From Halobacillus faecis (lineage in GTDB: Bacteria; Bacillota; Bacilli; Bacillales; Halobacillaceae): a DNA stretch of 64,000 nucleotides. Of the stretch, positions 16,767 through 25,615 are shown one piece after another; within the stretch, counting starts at the first letter, position 1, and every line of letters starts with the position of its first letter. The translations under genes and the position numbers were made by a program. The notes under the pieces are model-generated. The model was not told where the DNA came from. It saw nothing but the letters and a program-made list of their open reading frames with translations, and made no database searches. The stretch spans positions 38,860-102,859 of the forward strand of contig NZ_BJYD01000029.1 of assembly GCF_007991335.1 (NCBI RefSeq), given 5' to 3'.

Positions 16767-17240
16767 TTATAAAGCAGGTGTTGGTGTTGGTTCAGCATAG
16801 CCATTTTCGTAGGTAGAGTCGATCTTTTCCCGAATTTCTTTTATTGATTTGCCATCCTGATAATCAATGATTGACTGTGCGGCAATCTCCATACAAACGC
16901 CGCATTTTGTGCCGTGGTCATCCCAGACGATGCTGCCATCTTCATTGGTTTTGTTCACAAAGCAGTCATAGTTGTCCCGGTGTCCTACACTCTCCCCGCA
17001 TCCGCAATAGCAAGGGATGTTCTCAAGCAAATTTTTGCTTTGGGCGGCTGCCATATAGATGTCGTGCATTTCCTGTGGTTTTTCATCCATGAATGATGGA
17101 AGGGTTGTCACAGAGTCTGTCTCTTCTCTAATGTCACCGTTCACGTGTTCGATATGTGCTTCCTCTTCGGATTCCGACGAACATCCGGAAAGCGCGGTAC
17201 CGATCAAAAGCGTAAGGATCAGGAATACTGTTTTTTTCAT
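16767..17240 (-). CDS. PCYCGC-motif lipoprotein
   Basis: This 157-residue protein has a lipoprotein signal (KKTVFLILTLLIGTALSGC, Cys20). The diagnostic motif IPCYCGCG is followed by HRDNYDCFVN and GTKCGVCMEIA. The many paired cysteines match the PCYCGC-motif lipoprotein family of Bacillaceae, which is expected on the outer face of the membrane. The Cys pattern suggests metal binding or a redox role, which is not established. The tail PTPTPAL is Pro-rich. It is preceded by its own RBS (gagggtgcc) and is a single-gene unit. Confidence 0.85.
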   Translation of the reverse strand: MKKTVFLILTLLIGTALSGCSSESEEEAHIEHVNGDIREETDSVTTLPSFMDEKPQEMHDIYMAAAQSKNLLENIPCYCGCGESVGHRDNYDCFVNKTNEDGSIVWDDHGTKCGVCMEIAAQSIIDYQDGKSIKEIREKIDSTYENGYAEPTPTPAL

Positions 17241-17333
17241 AAAAAGGCACCCTCTTCATATTGATAGTTTCATCATAAAGAGGGTGGCATGAAGTTTCAA
17301 TGCTTTTCTATAAAGTTCGTTGATCAGTCACAT

Positions 17334-18968
17334 TTATTTTCCGAATGAAGAGAGGAATTTCACGCGGTCGCCCATAGGAGGTACATTATCATCAACGAGA
17401 GCTACTTCTAAGACAGCTGGGCCTTTGACGTTTAGAATCGCTGATAAGTTCTCGTCATTGAGATCTTCCATGGATTCAACACGTGCGTTTGGCACTCCCA
17501 GTGAGGCGGCCATCTGGGAGATGTTGACTTCTTCCTGCCCAAAGCGTTCATGGGCGCGTTTGTATTGAAGCGTATGTCCATGATGGACCATGCCGAGTCT
17601 TGAGTTGTTCATGACGATAAATAAAACAGGGATGTCGTATTCTTTCGCTGTCAGAAGTTCCATGCCGTGCATGAAGAAACAGCCATCTCCCGTAATACTT
17701 ACAGTTGGACGTTCCGGGTCTGCAAGTTTTGCTCCAATGGCACTTCCGATTCCACTTCCCATCGCTCCAAAATGAACGTTGATATCAAAGGAATCATTGC
17801 TTTTAACTCCCATATAGTGAACGACGTAAGCCATAAATTCACCGATGTCGATTGTGAAACGAGTATTCTCCGGAAGCTTTTCCTGTAAGGACCATAAGAC
17901 GTTCTGGGAGTTAAACTCTTCAGTAACATCTGGAACTGCAGGAGCCATAGCGGGAAGGGGTGCCCGTTTAACGCCCAACCCGTGCAAGGCTGTGATTAAG
18001 GAGGAGACGGTGACATCGATGTCTCCATGAAGCGGCTGGTCAACAGGATATTTTCTATTGAAGACGGTCGCGTCATAATCGACTTGAATCAGTGTGCGGT
18101 GCTTCGTAATATTTGGGTTCCAATTGTTCGTGGCTGTTTCCCCAAGACTTGAGCCGAGCACCAGCACCGTTTCTTCATGTCCATGATTGATCAGATCGGA
18201 GGCCTCTTCATGTCCGGCAAAGCCGAAGATTCCCCTCTTCAAAGGGTGATGGTCTGGAATAAGCCCTTTGGCTTGAGGACTTGTGACAATCGGCCAGTTT
18301 AAGGTTTCGGCCAGTTCAAGAACGTCATCCACGGCTCCGCGAATCCCTTGCCCTACGAAGAGAAAACCACTCTCACTTGATGCGAGCGTTTTGGCTGTTT
18401 CCATGACCACCTCATCCGTTGGAAGCAATGGCGTTCGTTGTGGGAACGCAGGGATGGCTGGTTCTAGAATATCTGTCAGTTGCACATCAATCGGCATGGC
18501 GATGTGGACCGGGCCCGGGACGCCTGTCATAGCGATCTCCACGGCTTTATGAATCTCGGGAAGCAGGTCTTCTGCACGGTCGACCCTTTGACTGTATTTG
18601 GTAACCGATTGATAGAGTGGGTCGGCGTGTAACTCTTGAGACGCATTTAAACCGACAGTGTCAACAGGTACCGCGCCTGTCAGAAACAGTACAGGGAGGT
18701 GTTCACGCATGGCATTCGCTGCTCCAGTCACAAGGTTTGTTCCTCCTGGGCCGCTGCTCCCGATACAAACACTGAGGGAGTTTGTATATTTTGCATAAGC
18801 AGCTGCCATATAGGACGCGGCTCCTTCATGCTTGGTAACGATTGGTGTAATGGAAGGAGTATCGTAAAGTTCATCAAAAAAAGCATTCACAGATCCTGCT
18901 GGTATTCCGAAAATATAAGATACCTCTCCAGAAACAAAGTAATCCAACACAGCGCGAACAGATTTCAT
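17334..18968 (-). CDS. Thiamine diphosphate-dependent enzyme (acetolactate synthase/pyruvate oxidase-like)
   Basis: This 544-residue protein has three ThDP-enzyme domains. The N-terminal PYR domain contains the catalytic Glu in IVTKHEGAASYMAAAYA (E48) and SSGPGGTNLVTGAANA. The central domain contains LFVGQGIRG. The C-terminal PP domain contains the GDG...NN motif (VSITGDGCFF to FIVMNNSRLGMV). It belongs to the acetohydroxyacid synthase/pyruvate oxidase superfamily, but no regulatory small subunit gene is next to it, so classification as AlsS, oxidase or decarboxylase is open. It is separated from the next upstream gene by only 4 bp. Confidence 0.85.
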   Translation of the reverse strand: MKSVRAVLDYFVSGEVSYIFGIPAGSVNAFFDELYDTPSITPIVTKHEGAASYMAAAYAKYTNSLSVCIGSSGPGGTNLVTGAANAMREHLPVLFLTGAVPVDTVGLNASQELHADPLYQSVTKYSQRVDRAEDLLPEIHKAVEIAMTGVPGPVHIAMPIDVQLTDILEPAIPAFPQRTPLLPTDEVVMETAKTLASSESGFLFVGQGIRGAVDDVLELAETLNWPIVTSPQAKGLIPDHHPLKRGIFGFAGHEEASDLINHGHEETVLVLGSSLGETATNNWNPNITKHRTLIQVDYDATVFNRKYPVDQPLHGDIDVTVSSLITALHGLGVKRAPLPAMAPAVPDVTEEFNSQNVLWSLQEKLPENTRFTIDIGEFMAYVVHYMGVKSNDSFDINVHFGAMGSGIGSAIGAKLADPERPTVSITGDGCFFMHGMELLTAKEYDIPVLFIVMNNSRLGMVHHGHTLQYKRAHERFGQEEVNISQMAASLGVPNARVESMEDLNDENLSAILNVKGPAVLEVALVDDNVPPMGDRVKFLSSFGK

Positions 18969-18972
18969 AGAC

Positions 18973-21768
18973 TTATCCCCTTTTTATGAATGATTTTAAA
19001 AAATGATCCTCAAATGTTTCCGCTTGTAGCGGATGACTGTAATAATACCCCTGGATCCAGTGACAACCATGCTCTGCAAGGAAAGTCGCCTGTGCTGCTT
19101 CTTCGACCCCTTCGGCGATCACGTTGAGCTGGAGGCTGTCAGCAAGGGTGATGATGGTTTTGGTTATGGCCGCATTGTTCCGATTTGTCGTGACGTTGTT
19201 AATAAAGGACTTGTCGATTTTTAAAGTATCTACAGGAAAATCTTTTAGATAGCCAAGGGAAGAATAGCCCGTACCGAAATCATCAATCGATATTTGGACA
19301 CCGAGTTCTTTCAATTGGCCGATTGTTTTTAATGTGTGCTCCGTATTATGGATAATTAAATTCTCCGTTAGTTCAAGCTCAAGGTGCTTAGCGGGGAGGC
19401 CGGTTTCTTCTAATATGTCCGACACCGTAAGCACAAGGTTCTGTTGATTGAATTGTTGAGGAGATAAATTAGCGGACACGATCAATTCCGTATGTCCAGA
19501 AGTCACCCATTTTTTCATTTGCTGACATGCTTCCCGTATGACCCATTCACCAAGGTTTGTAATAAGACCTGTTTCCTCTGCGAGAGGAATGAATTGGCCG
19601 GGAGGGATGGTGCCACGCCGTGGGTGGTTCCAACGGATTAATGATTCCATACCGATGAGCTTTTCTGTACGTACATCGAATTTAGGCTGGTAATACAGTT
19701 CAAATTCGTCATTTTTTTGCAATGCTTTGAAAAGGTCATTCTCAAGCTGGATTTGTTCAAAGGTGCGACTCTCAATCTCTGGTGAAAACAATTGATATTG
19801 ATTACCAGATAAGTCCTTCGCCTTGTACATCGCGACATCCGCATGTTTGATCAACGTTTCGGCGGTATCCCCGTTTTCTGGGAAAAGACTGATGCCGATA
19901 CTGGTTTTGATGGAAATCTCATGATCACCGATTACAAAAGGATCATTGAAGGCTTCTAAAATCCTTTTTGCACATTTCACGGCTCCTTCTTCCCTCTCAA
20001 TCGTCGGTAGTAGAATGATGAACTCGTCCCCGCCTTGTCTTGAGACGGTCGCACCGTTCGGCACAGCCTTTTGCAGGCGTTCAGCCACATTCAGCAGGAC
20101 TTTGTCTCCAAAACTGTGCCCGAAAGTATCATTGATCTTCTTAAAGCGATCAAGATCAAGAAATAGAATGGCAATGGGCTTATGTGCCAGTTCTGCATAT
20201 TGAAGAGCCTGGTTGAGTCGATCTTGAAACAGCACACGGTTTGGTACATTTGTCACGCTGTCGTAGTAGGCGTGGTATTTGATTTTTTCTTCCATTTGTT
20301 TTCTGGAGGTTACATCTTTGAAAGTGACCACATAACCGGTAGTAAGATCGTTTTCCAGTTTAGGAGTGATGACGTATTCCACTGGGAAAGTATCGCCGGA
20401 CTTTTTAAAGAAAAAATAATCTTTGTCTGTATGGCCGTCCTTTTGTTCGTAGTGTTCTAAGAACGTTTTTTGATTATCGAAGATCTGGGAATAAGGTGCA
20501 CCTATGATTTCCCTCTCATTCTCATAACCTAATAATTCTGTAGCAGAAGGGTTCGCGAATGTGATGTGTCCCTCAAGGTCGATTCCAAAAATCCCTTCAC
20601 CCGCTGAATTCAAAATCAAATCTTTCTCACGACTGATTTGCGTGAGCTCGGAAATGGCTTCCTCCAGCTCATCATTCTTTTGTAATAATTCTGACGTACG
20701 GTCCTGTATAATCATTTCCTGCTTCTCCATATAGAGCAGGTTGAAAAGGACGGGGGCGGTTGTATCTACAATCGATTCAGCCAATTGACAGGCAGAGTCA
20801 GAGTAGACCTGACCGGTTTCCTTCAGGTTTACAATGGCGATTGCACCCAGCACTTCCCCAAGCGAAACGAGAGGAATCATATATAAGCCTTTCATTCCGA
20901 ACTTTTCGCATATCTCCTTGTTCGTCCGGGGATCTTCAAAAACATCCGGGACTAGAATGGATGTCTTGGTATTAATCACTTCTTGAAAAACAGGATCCTC
21001 TCTGTGGTTAAACTGGGCTTTCTGGTGGGTTTCTTTCCAATCTTCTTCTGTCCACTCACTTTCTTTACTGAGGCTTGCAGGCTTTAGTTTGTGTTCTGCA
21101 ATGGGGTCAATGAAGTGGGCTCCGATATTTGGATTTTCGAGGACTTCTCCTAAATAATAGAAGCATTTGTCCAGCGCTTCTTGTAAAGAGGAACATAAGG
21201 AAAGGTCACGGGTAACATTGAGCAACAGTTGCTTTTCACTGATCAATTTCTCTTTACGTGTCAGATTGTTTGCATTTCTAATCGCCACAGCCGCCATGTT
21301 GACGTAAGCTTTCACGGATTCGATTTCCGATTCTGTTAGATTCATCGGTGTCCCATAATCAAACAAAAACACGAGGCCGTAGAGTTCATTTTCATAAGAA
21401 ATAGGCGCGACGAGCAGTGAATTAATTTTAAAGGCCTGGATCGCCCGTTGATCTGGACGGTCATCCTTGGATGTATCAGGTATGTAAATGGTTTTTCTTG
21501 TTTCGATGACCTCTTTAGCGAGGAGATCATACTCCGGGTCCACGATGTGCATATCAAGCGTCATTCCATTGATCAAGGCCGGTTTTCCGACATAGCCTTG
21601 GTAGGTACCATCCTCTCGAGGCAGGTAAATGCCCACAGAGTCGCACCGCATAATTTCTTCAGATATGGCTGTGACCACGTGTTCTAATACATCGCGTAAA
21701 TCATGCTCCGTGTTGATGAGCTGTGTGATTTGAGCGAGGCGAGAATATCTAGTTTGTTCTTCAGCCAT
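18973..21768 (-). CDS. GAF-GAF-PAS-GGDEF-EAL cyclic-di-GMP signalling protein
   Basis: The protein has about 931 residues without membrane segments. Domain order: GAF 1 (residues ~5-150), GAF 2 (~170-340), a linker coiled coil, PAS (~385-500; NSAGEGIFGIDLEGHITFAN), GGDEF (~520-670) and EAL (~690-930). The GGDEF site is intact (SRQGGDEFIIL), so diguanylate cyclase activity is plausible. The EAL motif reads ESL in GMESLIRWNHP but keeps the catalytic Glu, and ELTENL, DDFGTGYSSL and DKSFI are present. The ATG at 21768 has a perfect ggaggt RBS. It lies 4 bp upstream of the ThDP enzyme gene, so the two are likely co-transcribed. Confidence 0.93.
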   Translation of the reverse strand: MAEEQTRYSRLAQITQLINTEHDLRDVLEHVVTAISEEIMRCDSVGIYLPREDGTYQGYVGKPALINGMTLDMHIVDPEYDLLAKEVIETRKTIYIPDTSKDDRPDQRAIQAFKINSLLVAPISYENELYGLVFLFDYGTPMNLTESEIESVKAYVNMAAVAIRNANNLTRKEKLISEKQLLLNVTRDLSLCSSLQEALDKCFYYLGEVLENPNIGAHFIDPIAEHKLKPASLSKESEWTEEDWKETHQKAQFNHREDPVFQEVINTKTSILVPDVFEDPRTNKEICEKFGMKGLYMIPLVSLGEVLGAIAIVNLKETGQVYSDSACQLAESIVDTTAPVLFNLLYMEKQEMIIQDRTSELLQKNDELEEAISELTQISREKDLILNSAGEGIFGIDLEGHITFANPSATELLGYENEREIIGAPYSQIFDNQKTFLEHYEQKDGHTDKDYFFFKKSGDTFPVEYVITPKLENDLTTGYVVTFKDVTSRKQMEEKIKYHAYYDSVTNVPNRVLFQDRLNQALQYAELAHKPIAILFLDLDRFKKINDTFGHSFGDKVLLNVAERLQKAVPNGATVSRQGGDEFIILLPTIEREEGAVKCAKRILEAFNDPFVIGDHEISIKTSIGISLFPENGDTAETLIKHADVAMYKAKDLSGNQYQLFSPEIESRTFEQIQLENDLFKALQKNDEFELYYQPKFDVRTEKLIGMESLIRWNHPRRGTIPPGQFIPLAEETGLITNLGEWVIREACQQMKKWVTSGHTELIVSANLSPQQFNQQNLVLTVSDILEETGLPAKHLELELTENLIIHNTEHTLKTIGQLKELGVQISIDDFGTGYSSLGYLKDFPVDTLKIDKSFINNVTTNRNNAAITKTIITLADSLQLNVIAEGVEEAAQATFLAEHGCHWIQGYYYSHPLQAETFEDHFLKSFIKRG

Positions 21769-21850
21769 TGAAAAACCTCCATAGTTGTCATATTTTGATA
21801 AAGTTCGACTATTATAACGAACTTCCTGCATTTCAAGCATAACTTTTACA

Positions 21851-21895
21851 AAAAAACAAAGAAACAGGCACAAAAGAGGACTTTTGCGCCCGTTT
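21851..21895 (-). terminator. Terminator of the chrA operon
   Basis: On the minus strand AAACGGGCGCAAAAG pairs with CTTTTGTGCCTGTTT around a TCCT loop, followed by a T-rich run. It lies just beyond the chrA stop. Confidence 0.88.
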
Positions 21896-21897
21896 TC

Positions 21898-23076
21898 TTA
21901 CAATATATTCAAGATGGCGCCTGCACCGACTCCAATTAAAACGATGGCCCAGGCTGGGACTTTAAAGAAGTGTAAAAGAGCGAAAAGAATGGCAGCAAGA
22001 GCAAAGTCTGCTCCTTCCATAATCGAACTTTTCAACACAGGGTCATAAAAAGCGGCAAGGAGAATGCCGACAACACTTGCGTTTACTCCTGTAAGAACGC
22101 CTTGGAAGGCCGGACGCTTTCTGAGTTCGTTTAAAAAGGGCAGAGCCGCTATCAAAAACAAGAAGGAGGGCAGGAAAATACCTGCGGTTGCCACGAGGGC
22201 CCCTGCAATGCCTTCAATCATTGTTCCCAGATAGCTAGAGAATGTGAACAAAGGACCTGGTACGGCCTGTGCCATTCCATAACCGGCAAGGAATTCATTT
22301 GCCGTCAACCATCCCGTTGGCACCACTTCACGTTCAAGCATTGGCAAGACGACATGTCCGCCACCGAATACTAGAGAACCGACACGGAAGAACGTATCGA
22401 ACAGTTGAATCAGCATGCTTTCGGTGTTTCTTGCAAGGATTGGCAAGAAGGTAAGAAGAGTGACCAAAATGCCAAGAGAAACGACACCAATCTTTTTCGA
22501 AAACGTCACAGGAAATGGTTGAATCTTAGACTCCACCATGCTAGAGAACATTTTCCAACCGAATAATCCAGCAGCGAGGATGATCAACAACTGCATCCAG
22601 GCGGATGGATATAGAAGTAATATAAGTGCGGACACTAATGCTATGGCAATTCTGGGACGATCTGGCGTGAGTTTTTTTCCAAGACCAATCAAGGCGTGCA
22701 GAACGACTGCTGCTGCTATGACCTTCAAGCTGTGGATGAAGTTCGCATCTGCGAGGTCAAAAGACTGGTATAACAGAGCAAAAAGAACGAGAACGATAAT
22801 GGATGGTACCGTAAAACCGATCCATGAGATCATCCCGCCGAGCAATCCACCACGGAGCATACCAATGGCAATTCCGACCTGACTGCTTGCAGGTCCAGGG
22901 AGAAATTGACAAAGGGAGATAATGTCCGCATACGTTTTGTCATCGAGCCATTTTCTTCTATCGATATACTCATCCTTGAAGTAAGCCAGGTGGGCCACAG
23001 GACCACCGAATGAAGTAAATCCAAGCTTTGTTGATGCTTTAAATATTTCCAAGAGAGAACCTTTAGGTTTACTCAT
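21898..23076 (-). CDS. chrA: Chromate transporter ChrA
   Basis: This 392-residue protein contains two CHR domains. The first carries TSFGGPVAHLAYFKDEY and FLPGPASSQVGIAIG. The second carries LVFGGGHVVLPMLERE, WLTANEFLAGYGMAQAVPGPL and TFSSYLGT. It has about ten membrane segments. ChrA exports chromate, conferring resistance. The ATG at 23076 is annotated; a TTG at 23082, 4 nt after ggagga, is also possible. It overlaps the end of the PadR gene by 8 bp, so the two are translationally coupled. Confidence 0.93.
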   Translation of the reverse strand: MSKPKGSLLEIFKASTKLGFTSFGGPVAHLAYFKDEYIDRRKWLDDKTYADIISLCQFLPGPASSQVGIAIGMLRGGLLGGMISWIGFTVPSIIVLVLFALLYQSFDLADANFIHSLKVIAAAVVLHALIGLGKKLTPDRPRIAIALVSALILLLYPSAWMQLLIILAAGLFGWKMFSSMVESKIQPFPVTFSKKIGVVSLGILVTLLTFLPILARNTESMLIQLFDTFFRVGSLVFGGGHVVLPMLEREVVPTGWLTANEFLAGYGMAQAVPGPLFTFSSYLGTMIEGIAGALVATAGIFLPSFLFLIAALPFLNELRKRPAFQGVLTGVNASVVGILLAAFYDPVLKSSIMEGADFALAAILFALLHFFKVPAWAIVLIGVGAGAILNIL

Positions 23077-23392
23077 GATCAAGATTCCTCCAATCTTTTC
23101 CTAAAATTTCTTCCGCCAGTTCACGGACTTGTTCTCTTCCTTCGGCAAGCACTTCTCTGCCTTTGTCCGTTATGACGTAGTACTTCCTGATCTTTCCTTC
23201 CACTTTTTCTTCGTATTTCTCAAGCAATTCGTCTTTATGGAGCTGTTTCAATGTAGGATAAAGGGTTCCTGGGCTGATGTCATAGCCGTGGGAAGCGAGC
23301 TCTTCCATCAGGAAAGCTCCATAGATTGGTTCAATGCTTGCGTGATAGAGAATGTGGATTTTAATCGATCCTAAGAAAAAGTCTCTGAGCAC
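23069..23392 (-). CDS. PadR-family transcriptional regulator
   Basis: This is a roughly 107-residue PadR protein: winged HTH with LYHASIEPIYGAFLMEELASHG, SPGTLYPTLKQLHKDELL and KIRKYYVITDKGREVL, then a short C-terminal dimerisation helix. It is coupled to chrA, so it most likely represses the padR-chrA operon and responds to chromate or a related signal (inference; similar pairs are common in Firmicutes). The GTG at 23392 is favoured because aggaggt is 6 nt upstream; another GTG at 23401 is too close to the RBS. Confidence 0.9.
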   Translation of the reverse strand: MLRDFFLGSIKIHILYHASIEPIYGAFLMEELASHGYDISPGTLYPTLKQLHKDELLEKYEEKVEGKIRKYYVITDKGREVLAEGREQVRELAEEILGKDWRNLDHE

Positions 23393-23425
23393 GGGGAGCA
23401 CCTCCTCTATCGAATTCCGATATCA

Positions 23426-23455
23426 ATATACGATATTGTAAAAAGAAAGGCAATA
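23426..23455 (-). promoter_or_regulatory. padR-chrA promoter with overlapping dyad operator
   Basis: Minus-strand promoter TTGCCT (23450-23455), 17-bp spacer, TATATT (23427-23432). A perfect inverted repeat CAATAT-acg-ATATTG (23426-23440) covers the -10 box, and a second ATATC/GATAT dyad overlaps it. This is a good fit for the autoregulatory PadR site. Confidence 0.7.
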
Positions 23456-23488
23456 AAAATCGCACAAACTTTACGGAGTTTGCGCGAT
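23452..23488 (-). terminator. Terminator of the siderophore-binding lipoprotein gene
   Basis: On the minus strand CGCGCAAACT pairs with AGTTTGTGCG around CCGTAA, followed by a T-rich stretch. It abuts the padR promoter. Confidence 0.85.
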
Positions 23489-23498
23489 TCTTTACATT

Positions 23499-24464
23499 CT
23501 ATTTACTTAACGTATCTACCATTTGATCAATACTCATTTCATGAGCGATGACACCATCAATCGTCCAGTGACTCGGGTCGTTCATCTCGTACACCTGACC
23601 GTTTTGGGCAGCAGGGGTGTTCTGCCATACAGAGCTGTTTTCAAGAATTTCGAATCCAGGCTCACCTTCGTTTCCGATGAGGAATACGTGATCCGCATCC
23701 AACTCCCCAAGTTTTTCAAGGGCAACAGGGTTCCATTGTTCGCCTTCTTCAGGAAGGCTTTGCAGGAATTCCGGTTTAGCCATCCCCATCTCGTTGTAGA
23801 AAATGTCTGCGCCATAACGGTTTTCATCAAAGACATAGAACTGCTCGCCCATCGTCCAGACAAACGCGACGGATTCATCCTCGATGTTTTCTTTGATTGT
23901 TGCAGAGGCTTCTTCGACTTTTTGGTCAAAGTCTGACAGCACTTGTTCCGCTTCGTCCTGTTTGTTCAGAATTTCTCCCATTGTTGTCAGTTGCTTCCGC
24001 CAATCAGCACCTGTTTCTTCATCGAACACGTACGTTTTGGCAATACTGGAATAGTCTTCATAGCTTCCGTTCTGCAAAGCGGAAGGGGCACTGAAAATAA
24101 TGAGATCAGGGTTTTGCTCAATGGCTTGTTCCACAGGGAGATCCCAGCCGACTTTCGGTACGCCTTCAAGCTGTGGCTGCAAGTATTCCAGAACCGTTTC
24201 ACCGATGGACCATTGGGCGACAGGCTTTTCTCCTAGAGCTACCAGTGAATCCTCTAAATATGGAGCAAGAATGCGCTCAGGCTTTTCTTCAAGTGTAATC
24301 TCGCCCATCGCATGTGTAAGTGTACGTTCGCTTGTTTCCTCGTTTGTGGCTTCATCAGATTCGTCGCTTGAGGACGATGGATCTTCACCGTCACTGCTGC
24401 ATCCTGTAGCTAATAGGACAAGAAGCAGTAAACCGGTTATGTAAAGGGTTACTTTTTTCGACAT
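23499..24464 (-). CDS. Iron-siderophore ABC transporter substrate-binding lipoprotein
   Basis: This 321-residue lipoprotein (signal peptide with lipobox LATGC, Cys22) has a Ser/Asp/Glu-rich linker and a periplasmic-binding-protein type III fold. Recognisable parts are TLTHAMGEITLEEKPERILAP at the domain start, PVEQAIEQNPDLIIF and VAFVWTMGEQFYVFDENRYG. It should capture ferric siderophore outside the membrane for the two permeases encoded divergently. An aggaggaac RBS fits the ATG. Its promoter overlaps a perfect Fur box. The siderophore type cannot be determined. Confidence 0.92.
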   Translation of the reverse strand: MSKKVTLYITGLLLLVLLATGCSSDGEDPSSSSDESDEATNEETSERTLTHAMGEITLEEKPERILAPYLEDSLVALGEKPVAQWSIGETVLEYLQPQLEGVPKVGWDLPVEQAIEQNPDLIIFSAPSALQNGSYEDYSSIAKTYVFDEETGADWRKQLTTMGEILNKQDEAEQVLSDFDQKVEEASATIKENIEDESVAFVWTMGEQFYVFDENRYGADIFYNEMGMAKPEFLQSLPEEGEQWNPVALEKLGELDADHVFLIGNEGEPGFEILENSSVWQNTPAAQNGQVYEMNDPSHWTIDGVIAHEMSIDQMVDTLSK

Positions 24465-24495
24465 TTATTTGTTCCTCCTAAGAAATGTGTGATAA

Positions 24496-24514
24496 GATAA
24501 TGATAATCATTATC
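24496..24514. promoter_or_regulatory. Fur box in the divergent siderophore promoter region
   Basis: The 19-bp sequence GATAATGATAATCATTATC is a near-ideal Fur box, palindromic apart from the centre. It overlaps the -10 of the leftward promoter (TTGACA revcomp of 24523-24528, 17-bp spacer, TATCAT revcomp of 24500-24505). It also overlaps the -35 of a likely rightward promoter (TTATCA 24510-24515, 18 bp, TATAGT 24534-24539). Confidence 0.93.
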
Positions 24515-24568
24515 ATTGAATGTGTCAATTCATTATAGTAGATACATAGGTAGAGAGGGTCGCTGGCT

Positions 24569-25615
24569 GTGGAGGAACGAACGAGAGAAGCTAACAAAGA
24601 ATGGAATGAAGGAACAAGAAAAGTGTGGCGTGCGGCCTTTCTTTTTACAGGTGGCATGATTCTATTAGCTGTCACGATGGCCTTATCGATTGCTGTCGGG
24701 GTAACCGACATTTCCATCGGTACGGTTTGGAAGTCTATGTTCGCTTTTGCTCCGGAGTCAACGAGCCATGCCGTCATTCGCGAACTGCGCATGCCGCGGG
24801 CTTTAGCAGGAGCCCTTGTCGGTGCATTTTTAGCTGTGTCGGGTGCGGTCATGCAGGGTCTGACGAGAAACCCTCTTGCTTCCCCGTCCATTATGGGGGT
24901 CACGCACGGTGCGGCGTTCGCTTTAATTTTGACGATCGTCTTTTTCCCTGCCGTCAGTAACATCGGAATGACAGCTGCCGCTTTTGTTGGCGCAGGGCTC
25001 GGGGTCATTCTTGTTTTTGCAGTCGGCTCCTTTTCTAAAGGTGGTCTGACACCGGCAAAGTTAGCTCTTGCTGGTGTCGCTATCGGTGGTATGCTCAGTT
25101 CTCTTTCATCGGCCATTTCTTTACACTTTCAGGTAGCAAAACAAATGAGCTTCTGGTATGCCGGGGGATTAGCCGCAACGGATTGGGTTTCTGTCCAAAT
25201 CCTGCTGGTCGCAGGAGCGGTCGGGTTGACCCTGGCTGTTTTAATTTCTAAATCTGTTACGATTTTAAGTCTCGGGGATGAGGTTTCTAAAGGCCTTGGT
25301 CAAAATACATTCCTTGTTAAAGCTCTCGGCGTCATCGTTGTTTTCGTTTTAACTGGCGCGGCTGTTTCTGTTGCTGGGACCGTCGGTTTCATCGGTCTTG
25401 TTATTCCTCACGTCGCTCGTTTTTTCGTGGGATCTGACTACAGGCTGATTATCCCCGTCTCGGCAGTGCTCGGAAGCTTGCTGCTCGTGCTGTCGGATAT
25501 AGGGGCGAGGCTGGTCAACGCTCCTTATGAAACACCGGTCGGAGCGATAACGGCATGTATTGGAGTCCCATTTTTCCTTTACCTTGCTCGTGGTGAAGGG
25601 AGGGGGTCCTTATGA
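24569..25615 (+). CDS. FecCD-type iron-siderophore permease, first subunit
   Basis: The protein has 348 residues and about nine or ten membrane segments. FecCD signatures include RELRMPRALAGALVGAFLA, SGAVMQGLTRNPLASPSIMG and GTVGFIGLVIPHVARFFVG. It forms the membrane channel with the next gene's product. The GTG at 24569 is annotated; the RBS (gagggt) is 8-9 nt away, so the exact start is somewhat uncertain. It is the first gene of the Fur-box-controlled rightward operon and overlaps the second permease gene by 4 bp. Confidence 0.93.
   Translation: MEERTREANKEWNEGTRKVWRAAFLFTGGMILLAVTMALSIAVGVTDISIGTVWKSMFAFAPESTSHAVIRELRMPRALAGALVGAFLAVSGAVMQGLTRNPLASPSIMGVTHGAAFALILTIVFFPAVSNIGMTAAAFVGAGLGVILVFAVGSFSKGGLTPAKLALAGVAIGGMLSSLSSAISLHFQVAKQMSFWYAGGLAATDWVSVQILLVAGAVGLTLAVLISKSVTILSLGDEVSKGLGQNTFLVKALGVIVVFVLTGAAVSVAGTVGFIGLVIPHVARFFVGSDYRLIIPVSAVLGSLLLVLSDIGARLVNAPYETPVGAITACIGVPFFLYLARGEGRGSL

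Noticed and set aside
22248..22262. ACCAGGTC-like sequence (reverse strand) inside chrA
   Set aside because: It encodes the conserved PVPGPL region of the chromate transporter and lacks the rest of the element, so it is coincidental.
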